From contig NC_070559.1 in NCBI RefSeq assembly GCF_026914185.1, forward strand, positions 6,679,501 through 6,743,500: 64,000 nucleotides of DNA. The letters are read 5' to 3'. The notes below the pieces were generated by a model. That model was given only the letters and a program-made list of their open reading frames with translations, made no database searches and was not told where the DNA came from. Every line of letters starts with the position of its first letter. The stretch's first letter is position 1. Positions 54,319-64,000 of this stretch are shown here, one piece after another. A program made the translations under genes and the position numbers. This DNA is from Puccinia triticina. Taxonomy: Eukaryota; Basidiomycota; Pucciniomycetes; Pucciniales; Pucciniaceae.

Positions 54319-55443
54319 TCAGGACTTCTTTTGTTTTTTCGAGGGCGGCAAGTCGGAGCTAAATCCGACGAGCAGCCCAGCAGCGGAAGAGAGGCCGTGA
54401 GTGACGAGATGAGAGCGAAGGGGCGAGGAGGTCAGACAAGTGCGGCGTACCTGGCTCCCGAAGCTTTGTTCTTCTTGGACGACGGGGCTGGCGCTTTGGC
54501 CGCAGCGCTGTCGCCCTCATCCTCCGACTCCGAATCGTCCGAGTCGGAACCTGCGATCCAATCCCCATAAATCAAAACACATCGTGCGTCAGTCCAAGGC
54601 ATGAATCTCTGGGTTTTTTCGCGGGGGCAAAGGATGGGTGTTGACCTCCGTAGTTTGAGTCGAACTCTTCCGCGACATCCGAGTCGTCCGATCCGCCATG
54701 AAAACTTGCATCATCTGCCCAAAAAAAGCATTAAGGGATATGAGCAGGCGTGGGGCAGGGTACAAAGACTGCAAAAAAAAGCTTACCAGATTCGTCGTCA
54801 TCATCGTTGGCGTTTGCGGCTGATGTTGAAGCCTTCGGCTTTGATTTGCCCTTCTTATCTCTGCCACCGCCCCCATCCTCATCGTCGTTATCGTCGTCAT
54901 CATCGTCGTCGTCGTCGTCGGAGAGGGGCCCGACGGCGGCGCTCAAGACGTCCTCGTTCATCTCGTTCTCGATCTTCTTGCCCTTGGTGTCGAAATAACT
55001 CTCGATGACCGGATGCTCCTCGCGACTCAGACTCGAGAACTGAAGATCCACCTCGTCCTTCTTCGTCAGCACCAGGTCGAACGTCCGGCCCGATTGCAAG
55101 GCCCATCCTACTCGTGCAAACTTCACCGAATGCAGATCGGCTAGGTTGATCAGGATCGGCTGCTTCGATATAAATAACACAAATTTGTCAAGGAAGTACA
55201 GCAATCCTTCGTTCGCGTTCATGTTGCATTTCACTGCTGCTTGTCCATTTGCACTGAAGAGAAGAGGGAGTTGTCAATCTATGTGGTCAGATCGGGACCG
55301 GAGCAGGAAGATCCTCACCTGAAAAAGTTGGGGGGAAGATGATCTTCTTCTTAGCCAATCCTTTGAAGACAATCGAGACGACTTCATGAGCTGAGCCTTC
55401 AAGCTTATTATGAGACTGTTGAAAGTCTCTATTCAACAAATCT
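54319..55443 (-). pseudogene. POB3: FACT subunit POB3/SSRP1, 5'-truncated
   Basis: C-terminal exons only: up to 55443 down to 55319, 55239-54787, 54714-54646, 54550-54451 and 54358-54319. They encode EGSAHEVVSIVFKGLAKKK, AAVKCNMNANEGLLYFLDK and SVKFARVGWALQSGRTFDLV (second PH domain), then an Asp-rich run, SDVAEEFDSNYG and a basic tail ending KKQKKS. POB3 pairs with SPT16 to move H2A-H2B during transcription and replication. No N-terminal dimerisation or first PH domain is found upstream; unrelated DNA and repeats start beyond ~55450. This is a partial duplicate or a gene cut by rearrangement. The exons and splice sites are well kept, so truncation may be recent. Confidence 0.8.
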
Positions 55444-56029
55444 CTACAAGCCGCAAAAGCACATAGTCAAGGTGTTCAGCGTCTCCTGAACAAGATGAAA
55501 ATTTCTTGGGAAGCTGGCTCGGAGTTGATAAAAGATAATCCAATCAGCAGAGTTGATGGTGACAGTGTAACATTCCGTTGACAATTTTTCCATCGAAGGT
55601 AGCGGAGGTGTTGGGCATTCAGACTGGCTTCATGCAGGTAGCTGCATGAAGAATTAGAGAAAAATAATAAGCAACAATCACAATCCAGTCAATAATGAGC
55701 TTGTGAGAATTAAGAAAAAAAGACCGACCGGCAAGGCGCAAATCGGATCAAATTGACTGGAAGCGGGTTCTTCCTGGCAAAAGGATTGTGACCAAGGAAC
55801 ACTGGAAACCGGTATTGATGGGACTCGTTTTGGCCAGGGAATGGTGGCGGATGAGAGGAGCTGTTGACCATGCGGTTGATTGAAGCACAGGATTAGTGGC
55901 TGCTGTGGCCGCCATGATTGTTGATGTTGATGACAACAGATCATGGCTTTCGAGGGAAGACAAAAATGTGGAACCTAAAATTCATATTTGATGATTTTGG
56001 TGAACCTTGCTGAAAAGCAGTCCAACCAT
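55444..56029. other. Gene-free stretch
   Basis: It lies where the 5' half of POB3 would be expected. No POB3-like frame was found on the minus strand. Confidence 0.4.
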
Positions 56030-56276
56030 TCATAAAAACACAATACATATACCAGCTTGCCAAGAGGAGAGTCCCTCTCGGCGAGCTGGTATACACATAC
56101 CAGCTCGCCGGGAGGAGCTTCCCTCTCGGCGAGCTGGTAAACATACATATACCAGCCCGCCGGGAGGAGCTTTCCTCTCGGCGAGCTGGTATACACATAC
56201 CAGCTTGCCGGGGGGCAAGTTCCTCCCGAGTTCCGGCGAGCTGGTGTATACATATACCAGCTCGCCGGGGGCTATC
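56030..56276. repeat. Palindromic minisatellite, inverted relative to 52240-52500
   Basis: Four to five units of CTCTCGGCGAGCTGGTATAC..ATACCAGCTCGCCGGGAGG. The left boundary AAAAACACAATAC mirrors the right boundary of the array at 52.5 kb. Confidence 0.85.
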
Positions 56277-56626
56277 CCTCGCACGCCCCTCACACCCCTT
56301 CTGGGGCGTGCACGCCCAAAAATGGGCGTGCATAGGAAAAAAAGGGTGTGCCGCCCCTCTTGCCCTTCTTCGAAGGGCATGGGCATTGGCGTGGGGGACA
56401 TGCGTTTATCAACGCCTCTCCCGGTCGACATTGTACGACATTGTATTGAGTGCCGACCGGGAGAGGCGTTGATAAACGCATGTCCCCCACGCCAATGCCC
56501 ACGCCCTTTGAAGAAGGGCAAGAGGGGCGGCACACCCTTTTTTTCCTATGCACGCCCATTGTCGGGCGTGTACAGGCGTGGACGTGCACGCCCCGGAAGG
56601 GGTGTGTAGGGGCGTGCGAGGGCACC
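56277..56626. repeat. 350-bp near-perfect palindrome (fold-back or MITE)
   Basis: The arms (CCCTCGCACGCCCC inward through AGGGTGTGCCGCCCCTCTTG and GCGTTTATCAACGCCTCTCC) mirror each other around a loop at about 56430-56455 containing TCGACATTGTACGACATTGT. It is non-coding and likely to form a long hairpin. Confidence 0.9.
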
Positions 56627-57438
56627 TGTGGCCACCCCTAAACCCTATACCCAGCGTGGACCCCCCTCGCGCTCTCATGCATCCCATACCATCACTCGAC
56701 GCGCCAAAACCAAAAATCTCTGGCGTCCCTGGCTTCTCCAGCATCCCTGGTCATTCCGCATCCTCAAAAATTAATTCCAAGTCCACTCGAGCGCTTGGAG
56801 TCACTCACCTGGCCCAGTAAGTCCCTACAACACATTACACCTCTACTAACCCCACATCACACCCCTTGTAGCTGACATCACCACCCGGCCTATCTACATA
56901 ATCAGCACCAATCACGCCTACTGCAGCTCAGCTTACCGCACACCCTATTGATTTCTGCAACACCAGAGCTCAACCTCACACACCACCCAGGCATCAAGCA
57001 TACGGCGCTTGCTCGATGGCGGGGATCGTCTCAAACCAGTCATCTATCCACCGAACCCAGCCTGTTGACCAAAAAACAACCCGCTTGCTTGAATCGGACA
57101 ACCCCGCCGACTACACGCGCTCTGCTTTTCGATCCTCCTCTACGGCCAGCTTCAGCAGCTCTATCAAACAACCCCGCCAACTACTCACTGCTCTGCTTTT
57201 TGCTCTCCTCAATCTTCAGCACCTTGCTCGTCCCCCCCCCCCCCCCCCCCCCCCCCCGCCACCATATCTCATGCCCGAATCCTCCCCTACGGCCAGCTCC
57301 AGCGGCTCTATCAACTCATTTGCTAATTGCATACATCTTAGGCATAGCTCGTCATAACAACCCATTACTTTCCTTTGTTTGTTGTTGAACATATTTTTTT
57401 TCAAAGTAAATGATAATCACAATGACAAGCATAAAATT
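56627..57438. other. Unassigned C-rich region with poly-C tract
   Basis: It contains a run of about 26 C (57232-57257). Overlapping plus-strand frames through the tract have no domain and are not supported. Confidence 0.4.
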
Positions 57439-58673
57439 TCAAGCTGTAGAATTGGTTTGGAAGACGGATCCATCATCCGCATTGTCGAGATCCTCACCAT
57501 CATCAACTAATTTGTCCAAAACAGCATCTTCCAAGGCATCGTCTGTCCTTTCTGTATCATTGCTGCTTCCTCCCAGTCGCACTTTCCTGATTTGATCCAC
57601 AAATTTATTCCATGTGTCAAGAAAGGCAGCATTTTGGGCTGGCTGACAGTGTTGCCACAGCCATGTGACATCTTCAGACCATCCTTTGACTAACTCGCAA
57701 TGCGAAAGAAGTTGACGGTTGACTTCATTCCTGATAACTTTGACTGAATCCCTTTGAGTTACACCTGTTAGTTTCTGTTTGTCTATGTGATCTGCGGCCA
57801 CTTCTGGATCACCAACTTTCAGGACAGAAATCCCTGGTAATAATTGCCAAAATCACATTATTAGAGATAAAGAAACAGTAGTGCAAAAATGACCAACAGG
57901 ATCAACCAGCTTACGTTCTCCCATGTAAGCAAGACTGTTTACAAGGGTATTGTGAAACTCAATTGCCCAAGACATTGCACGAACTAGTTCTTGGGCAATG
58001 AGCTCAAATTCTTCTTGAACCCGACTCAGTACAAGTACACAGTGTATACCCTCCCGTACATTCGGATCAATCACCCATGGTGCGTCCGAATGATAAAACA
58101 AACCATCGTTCCAAAGCGCGTTTTCCAACGGCATTGTACTTAGCTTCTCGTAAGTTAGCAGGTCGTCTTCTTGCACGTCGGATCCCAGTCAATTGGGGTA
58201 TTTGAGCTTATACTTTGAGTATTCGTCATTGTAAGCTGTGATCAACTTGACAATCGCAGGTCGCCGGGCGTTGATTGCTTTGAACACTTTCTGCTTGAGC
58301 TTTGTTCCCAAGCGTGAGCCGGTATGTTTAGCATCAAGTAGTGGCTGCCTCTCGGCCCGCAGATGAACAGCTTGGAAAAATAATTCCGATTTGGCATGCC
58401 AGAGCAAGAGCCGCATCTTTTGCTCTTTGACTAGACTTGCCCAGCATCAGTTAATAAATCAAATGGAACCAAAGTCAAGTGGTAGGCAGAAAGCTGACCA
58501 TTTTCCGCAGGTATGTTTTTTCCTGATAATTGTTCCATTTCCTCCTGTAGCTTCTTGGATTCAGTCTCAATTGAGTCTATCAGCTCCCGGACTTCCAACT
58601 CGGAGGCCAAGAAAATTCTTGGGTTACGTAAACGATTCCTGCGATGAAATTGGTTAGTAACCACTGCCAGCAT
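57439..58673 (-). pseudogene. KDZ-family transposase, degenerate C-terminal fragment
   Basis: Minus-strand pieces read in order: EVRELIDSIETESKKLQEE (58.6 kb), LLLWHAKSELFFQAVHLRAE (58.4 kb), FKAINARRPAIVKLITAYND (58.25 kb), then WNDGLFYHSDAPWVIDPNVR and VLVLSRVQEEFELIAQELVR (58.1-57.95 kb). These are typical of the C-terminal part of fungal KDZ (Kyakuja-Dileera-Zisupton) transposases. A TGA at about 58190 and a frame change near 58425 disrupt it. An intron from about 57913 to 57838 (GTAAGC..CCAG) is still well formed and leads to a final exon ending at 57439 with an acidic tail. The catalytic core is not in the window. Confidence 0.75.
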
Positions 58674-59002
58674 TTAAGCCTCGGATGCGTGCATCCCCGT
58701 TAATCTGGAATGCACACAACTGATTTAACATTGGTTGCGCGCATCCGATGCAATCAGCATCCGAGTTGATATTGGGGGACAGTAACCCGAGGGTTTGGCC
58801 ACCTGATTCAAACTCGGCTGGTCCGCGGCCAAGCCAAAACCGGCAGGCTGTCTGACCGACGAATCAAATTCCTCGATCAGTGGCCAGCCGAGTTAACCTC
58901 GGCCGCCACCAACCGAGCAATGGAAGCTCGGTTGACAGTTCAAGCGAGCTTTCATATGATATGAAAGCTCGGTTACGGACCCACCGAGTAAAATGAATAT
59001 CG
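58674..59002. other. Gene-free stretch with short dyads
   Basis: Contains ATCCGATGCAATCAGCATCCGA and other short repeats and leads into the minisatellite. Confidence 0.35.
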
Positions 59003-59166
59003 GTGGGTCAATCACCGATGATTTCAAATCATCGGTGGGTAAATCACCAATGATTTCGAATCATCGGTGGGTCAACAGCCGATGATTTTGAATCATCGGT
59101 GGGTCAACAGCCGATGATTTTGAATCATCGGTGGGTCAACAGCCGATGATTTTGAATCATCGGCTG
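59003..59166. repeat. 32-bp palindromic minisatellite
   Basis: GTCAACAGCC starts at 59071, 59103 and 59135, an exact 32-bp period, with two more diverged units to the left. Each unit carries the dyad CGATGATTTTGAATCATCG. Confidence 0.9.
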
Positions 59167-59269
59167 TTCCACCCTCCTCGGAGAACTTTCCCGGGGAGGA
59201 GCCCTCCGGCAGATAGCACGTCGAGCCACAGTGGCCGGAGCAGTCTGCTCGCCGGTCCAAGCAGACTGC

Positions 59270-60250
59270 TCAGACTGGCGAGCAGTGCTGCCCGATCAAC
59301 TACAGGTACCTGCTCGGCGAGCAGGTCAGCCTGCTTGCCAAGCAGGTACTTATACCCGCTTCGCCAGCAGGTTAACCTGTCAAGCTGCTGGCCGAGTAGG
59401 TCGACCTGCAGGCCAAGCAGGTTCAGGTACCTGGTCAGCGAGCAGGTCAACCTGCAGGCCAAGCAGTTAGAAGTACCTGCTCGGCGAGCATGCTGACCTA
59501 CTTGCCGAGCAGGTAAAAACTCTTTTACCTGCTCGGCCATCAGGATTACCTGCTCGCCGAGCTTGTACGGTTACAGGTACTTGCTCCGACTCGGCCAGTA
59601 GGTCAACCTGCTGGCCAGGAAACAGTACCTGCTCGGCGAGCAGGTTGACCAACTCGCCGAGCAGGTAAAAGTTCGCCGAGCGGGTACTTTTAGCTGCTCG
59701 GCCGTCAGGATGATCTGGTCGCCTGGTTACAGGTACGTACTCCGTCTCGGCCAGCAGGTCATCCTACTGGCAAGGAGGTAACGGTACCTGCTCGGCGAGT
59801 AGGTTGACCTACTCGCCGAGCAGGTAAAAAGTCGCCGAGCAGGTATTTTTACCTGCTCGGCCATCAACCTGGTCGCCGGGCGGGTACAGTTACAGGTACC
59901 TGTTTCGGCTCGGCCGGCGGGTCATCCTGCTTGCCACGCAGGTAACAGTACCTGCTCGGCGAGCTTTTACCTGCTCGGCCATTAGGATGACCTGCCCGCC
60001 AAGCAGGTGCTTTTACCTGCTTGGTAAGCAGGTTGACCTGCTCTGCAAGCAGATAGCTGTAGCCGCTTCGAAGCGGGAAGAAGTACCTGCTCGGCGCTGT
60101 TACTTGCTTGGCCAGTTGACCTGCTGGCCGCGCCGGAGCAGGTACCTGTAACTGTACCTGCTCGGCGAGCGGTTCATCCCGATGGTCGAGCAGGTAAAAG
60201 TACCTGCTCGGCGAGCTTTTACCTGCTCAGCGAGCTTTTACCTGCTCGGC
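59270..60250. repeat. Left arm of a long inverted repeat rich in TACCTGCTCGGCGAGCAGGT dyads
   Basis: Dozens of ACCTGCTCGGCGAGCAGGT-like dyads separated by TTTTACC or GGTAAAA. From about 59455 to 60240 this arm is the reverse complement of 62045-62810, landmark by landmark (AAGCAGTT..TACCTGCTCGGCGAGC at the outer end; GGTTCATCCCGATGG near the inner end). Confidence 0.85.
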
Positions 60251-60289
60251 GAGTATGTGAGTCATAACCTGCCAGTGCTAGCCAATTCC

Positions 60290-60690
60290 TGAGAGCAAAA
60301 CTCCGCAGGCAAACTGCTAAAACTGCTAAAGCAGTTTTCCTGGGAGCAAAACTCCACAGGCAAACTGCTAAAGCAGTTTTCCTGGGAGAAAAACTCCACA
60401 GGCAAACTGCTAAAGCAGTTTTCCTGGGAGAAAAAATCCACAGGCAAACTGCTAAAGCAGTTTTCCTGGGAGAAAAACTCCACAGGCAAACTGCTAAAGC
60501 AGTTTTCCTGGGAGAAAAACTCCACAGGCAAACTGCTAAAGCAGTTTTCCTGGGAGAAAAACTCCACAGGCAAACTGCTAAAGCAGTTTTCCTGGGAGAA
60601 AAACTCCACAGGCAAACTGCTAAAGCAGTTTTCCTGGGAGAAAAACTCCACAGGCAAACCACTCAAGCAGTTTTCCTGGGAGCTCAACCA
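60290..60690 (-). repeat. 42-bp minisatellite, about nine units
   Basis: The unit includes GGCAAACTGCTAAAGCAGTT and TTCCTGGGAGAAAAACTCCA, with a constant 42-bp period (three codons short of 17). The reading frame stays open on the minus strand as VCLWSFSPRKTALA repeats, a consequence of the period and not proof of a gene. Each unit contains the dyad AACTGCT-AA-AGCAGTT. Confidence 0.92.
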
Positions 60691-61139
60691 CACTTGCCCG
60701 CCCACCTCCTTAAATGAAGGGCTCGTGTAAAATCCCATGCTCCATGCAGGTTTCAAAACTCAATCACTTAAATCTCTTGACTTGCAACCTTCATCCCTGG
60801 CCCCTGCTCCCGCCTAAATCAGTAGAGAACTGGAATGAATCAATCTTCTCTTGAGCTCTTTAATCTCCCATTTACGTTTTGCTACATCTTAACACGTGCT
60901 CCTGATCCGCCCACAATTTTACCACCATCAGATGAATAGGGGAATCCTGCCACTGCAGCTGACTACTGTGGTGGTATATGTTGGCAAGCAGTTAAGAATT
61001 TCCACTCACTGCAGCGAAAATGGAAAGCAGCACACAGCTGAGTATAAGGGTGAAAGCGCTGTGAGACTCCAAAAGCGGTTTGCACCTCTTATGGCTGAAT
61101 TTAGAGAAGTATGTGTGGGGAAACCCCTGCTTCTCTGAA

Positions 61140-61900
61140 AGACAAAGACTGACAACACCCCCAGCTAGGCTGGAAGCAAGAAGACAGTGGTCTAGTGTAG
61201 TTGAATACTTTTCTTACAAGTGACGCACAATGTACTGTGTATTGCAAGATATAAAGCTAGTATTTTATTATGTGGCAGAGAGTGTGAGGGTGACAATTTA
61301 TTTGAATCTCGTGGGGGGAATGATCTCCTTGATTGGATGCCATTCCATGGATGGGGGGAAAAGGAAGAGAGAGCCCCTCCTTATATAGGAAAATGTGAGG
61401 CATTTGTGCTGGTGGTCTATGTACATGAGGGGTTTTGGCTGGTGTGCCTTTACAAATGCTGTGCAAATACAACTATGTACAGTGTGGCAGTGTAGACATG
61501 AGCAAATTTACCTGGTGATCTAGTTACAAGTGTGGCTTACACAGCCCTCTGGTTGCTATGGAGTCTTCTCAAGTGACCCGCACAGCTTTCTGCATTGCTG
61601 TGTAGTCTGCTTGAGTGACTTGCACAGCCCCATGGTTACTATGCCGCTTTATTAATGTGGCTTGTGGTTGCTAGGTTACTGTAATAAGTGGCTTGTGGTT
61701 GCTACACAGCCACATCTGAGGCTGGCTGGTTGCTATGTAGCCGCATATATACACACATATATATGTAAAACTGTGTATGTAAGCTGAAGGGAGTGTGTGT
61801 ATCCCTAGGTGGTGTAATGTAACAGTACATATGTAAACTAGAAATTTTTGAATTTTTCCATCCGGAACCAAAGCATCTACCACAGCGCTGCACTACAACA
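61140..61900 (-). mobile_element. LTR-like remnant between the inverted-repeat arms
   Basis: It shares short blocks with the Ty3 leader/LTR at 5225-5335 (CTCCTTATATA, AAATGTGAGG, TGTGCAAATAC), with a TATA-like box at about 61380. It has recurring GTGGCTTGTGGTTGCTA motifs at 61620-61730. There is no gene. Assignment as LTR is tentative. Confidence 0.4.
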
Positions 61901-62044
61901 AGCGCTGTGGAACTACTCTTGGGATGAATAGAGCTGGAGAGGCAATGGTGCTTTAATGGGCTGCCTCTCTGGGAACAAGAAAAAGATATAAGAGTGTGGA
62001 CTCTTATGGAAAGAAGCAGTTCGCTTGTGGAGTTTTGCTCCCAG

Positions 62045-62810
62045 AGCAGGTAAAAGCTTGCTGAGCAGGTAAAAGACCGCCGAGCAGGTACTTTTACCTG
62101 CTCAACCATTGGGATGAACTGCTCGCCGAGCAGGTACAGTTACAGGTACCTGCTCCGGCGCGTCCAGCAGGTCAACTGGCCAAGCAAATAACAGCGCCGA
62201 GCAGGTAATTCTTCCCGCTTCAAAGCGGCTACAGCTATCTGCTTGCAGAGCAGGTCAACCTGCTTACCAAGCAGGTAAAAGCAACTGCTTGGCGGGCAGG
62301 TCATCCTAATGGCCGAGCAGGTACTGTTACCTGCGTGGCAAGCAGGATGACCCGCTGGCCAAGCCGAAACAGGTACCTGTAACTGTACCCGCCCGGCGAC
62401 CAGGTTGATGGCCGAGCAGGTAAAAATACCTGCTTGGCGACCTTTTACCTGCTCGGCGAGTAGGTCAACCTGCTCACCGAGCAGGTACCGTTACCTCCTT
62501 GCCAGTAGGATGACCTGCTGGCCGAGAAGGAGTACGTACCTGTAACCAGGCGACCAGATCATCCTGACGGCCGAGCAGCTAAAAGTACCCGCTCGGCGAA
62601 CTTTTACCTGCTCGCCGAGCAGGTACTGTTTCCTGGCCAGCAGGTTGACCTGCTGGCCGAGTCGGAGCAAGTACCTGTAACCATACAAGCTCGGCGAGCA
62701 GGTCATCCTGATGGCCGAGCAGGTAAAAGAGCTTTTACCTGCTGGGCGAGTAGGTCAGCATGCTCGCCGAGCAGGTACTTTTAACCTCTTTTAACTGCTT
62801 GGCCAGCTGA
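62045..62810. repeat. Right arm of the long inverted repeat
   Basis: Reverse complement of 59455-60240; see the left arm. The arms are about 780 bp and are separated by about 1.8 kb that hold the 42-bp minisatellite and the LTR-like remnant. Confidence 0.85.
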
Positions 62811-63426
62811 TAGATAAATTCTTCAAGGAAGTTCTACAAGATGGCATCATGCGGCCATCAAAATTGCCCTGGTCAGCTCCCCTGATCCTGGTGAAAAAGC
62901 GGGATGGATCTTTGCAGGTGTGTGTATACTACCGTAAACTGAATTCACTAACAATCAAGAACTCATATCCGCTGCCAAGAATTGATGACACATACCAATT
63001 CTTAGAAGGAGTGTCTGTCTTCAGCTCTATTGATGCAAAGTCTGGCTTTTGGCAAGTAAAACTCTTGGATTGATCAATTGAAAAAGCAGCCTTCAGTACG
63101 CGCAACGGCGCGTACAAGTTCCTTGTTATGCCTTTTGGTCTCTGTAATGCCCAAAAACCTTTCAAAATATGATGAACTCAATTCTTTGGGAATGCCTAGG
63201 TAAATATGCTTTGGTGTATCTTGACAATGTCATTGTTTCTTCTAAATCTATGGAAGAACACAAGACCCATATGAAAAGGGTATTTGAACTGTTGAAAGAA
63301 AAAGACCTCGTAATCTCAGAGAAGAAATGCAAGTGGGCCAAGAAAATTCAAAAGTCAGAGGTCAAAGTAAGAAAACATTTGATCAAGAATGTGTTATTGA
63401 GCATGTATTGGGTGAGTATTTTGTAA
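62806..63426 (+). pseudogene. Ty3/gypsy reverse transcriptase fragment, multiply broken
   Basis: The frame reads FFKEVLQDGIMRPSKLPWSA, LVKKRDGSLQVCVYYRKLN, SIDAKSGFWQVKLLD, a TGA (63072-63074), NGAYKFLVMPFGLCNAQ, a frameshift near 63165, then WECLGKYALVYLDNVIV and SEKKCKWAK. It spans RT motifs 1 to 6. The catalytic YxDD box is YLDN, so an active-site aspartate is lost. The connection domain, RNase H and integrase are absent. It belongs to a different gypsy lineage from the element at 1-4.4 kb. Confidence 0.9.
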
Positions 63427-64000
63427 TAAAGTATGTATTGACTGTGTATAGATAAAAAAAATAAGGGGAAAGGGCTAGGCCTGGATGTCTTTACATTTTC
63501 TAACTCGTTTTCTTCACAACCTGTGCCAAAGTTAAGCAGTGCGAGATATCTCAAGGATTGATGTTTAGATAAAAGCTAATTCCCTATCCAATATTTCGGC
63601 AAAGTCAAAGCAAAACAGACCAGGAGTACCAATTCCACTCATTGAGCTGGAGCAACGTTGTGGGCGCAGCACAGCGGTTAGCGCTGCGCTTACCTGCAGT
63701 GCAGCAGGCGCAAAAAAGTGTGGAAGCACAGCATGCAGCGCCTTGGGAGTGTTGCACTGCACTTATTTTGCGGAATTAGTGCAATATTTGTGCTTTGCTT
63801 TTGCTTTATAGGCAGGGTAAGATGTGCGCAGCGGGAATCCGCTTGCCTGGCCGCTTTTTGGGTCAGCTGTGAAGCGCCCCCCACTGTGATTTTCTTAAAC
63901 CACACTTTTTGAAGCAAAGATCAAAAGCACATGCAACATTGCTTGCTGTTGCCATCAGCTTCCACCGCCCCAGTTCACCTGGTGTTGCGCCCCTACCAGT
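63427..64000. other. Gene-free right edge
   Basis: No supported gene. It has GC-rich short repeats (GCAGCGC, GCGCTGCG) at 63650-63750 and only fortuitous frames. Confidence 0.35.

Noticed and set aside
56948..57388. Plus-strand frame across the poly-C tract
   Set aside because: Low complexity, and its continuity depends on the exact length of a 26-C homopolymer.
60219..60756. Long repetitive frames (VCLWSFSPRKTALA repeats)
   Set aside because: They are open only because the minisatellite period (42 bp) is a multiple of three; no start context or flanking coding sequence exists.

Overview
The window looks like nuclear DNA of a basidiomycete, most probably a rust fungus (Pucciniales, Puccinia-like). 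Protein-coding genes carry short introns of roughly 50-120 nt with GT..AG ends and CTNAC-like branch sites. There is a KDZ-transposase fragment of the kind common in rusts, a fungal chitin-synthase activator, a fungal GH18 chitinase and a very high load of degraded transposons. The species cannot be fixed from the sequence alone. Six genes look intact or nearly so; most of the rest is transposon or repeat DNA.

Layout. 0-5.6 kb: right part of a Ty3/gypsy retrotransposon on the minus strand (gag, CCHC-protease, start of pol, LTR-like leader). 5.6-9.3 kb: a MITE-like element with subterminal repeats, a GC-rich hairpin and unassigned DNA. 9.35-14.7 kb: the conserved gene block, with a six-exon GH18 chitinase (+), an intron-containing tRNA-Glu (-) and a five-exon SKT5/CHS4-type Sel1-repeat protein ending in a CaaX box (+). 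16.2-19.2 kb: a five-exon, 903-residue protein of unknown function with a hydrophobic N-terminus (-). 20.8-21.5 kb: a small two- or three-exon gene (-). 27.37-32.75 kb: a complete, intact, young Ty1/copia element with 614-bp LTRs and a CCATA target duplication. 34.9-36.3 kb: a 1.4-kb fold-back element with an 8-bp target duplication. 36.4 and 43.2 kb: two Helitron-like 3' ends. 36.9-42.5 kb: retrotransposon LTR debris, a broken glycosyltransferase-25 gene, a 3 x 383-bp tandem array, palindromic minisatellites and a 162-bp Harbinger-type MITE. 43.5-48.5 kb: a tyrosine-recombinase retrotransposon with diagnostic split direct repeats. 48.8-49.85 kb: an intact ESCRT-III gene (CHMP3/VPS24). 50.4-52.5 kb: nested LTR fragments and minisatellite. 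54.3-55.4 kb: a 5'-truncated POB3/SSRP1 gene. 56-63.4 kb: long palindromes, palindromic minisatellites, a KDZ transposase remnant and a dead gypsy RT fragment.

Functionally, the chitinase and the chitin-synthase activator are close neighbours and both act on cell-wall chitin. VPS24 serves endosomal sorting and the POB3 fragment derives from the FACT histone chaperone. The most distinctive signals are the split-repeat tyrosine-recombinase retrotransposon, the recurrent minisatellites whose units are themselves dyads, and the large secreted-like protein of unknown family.
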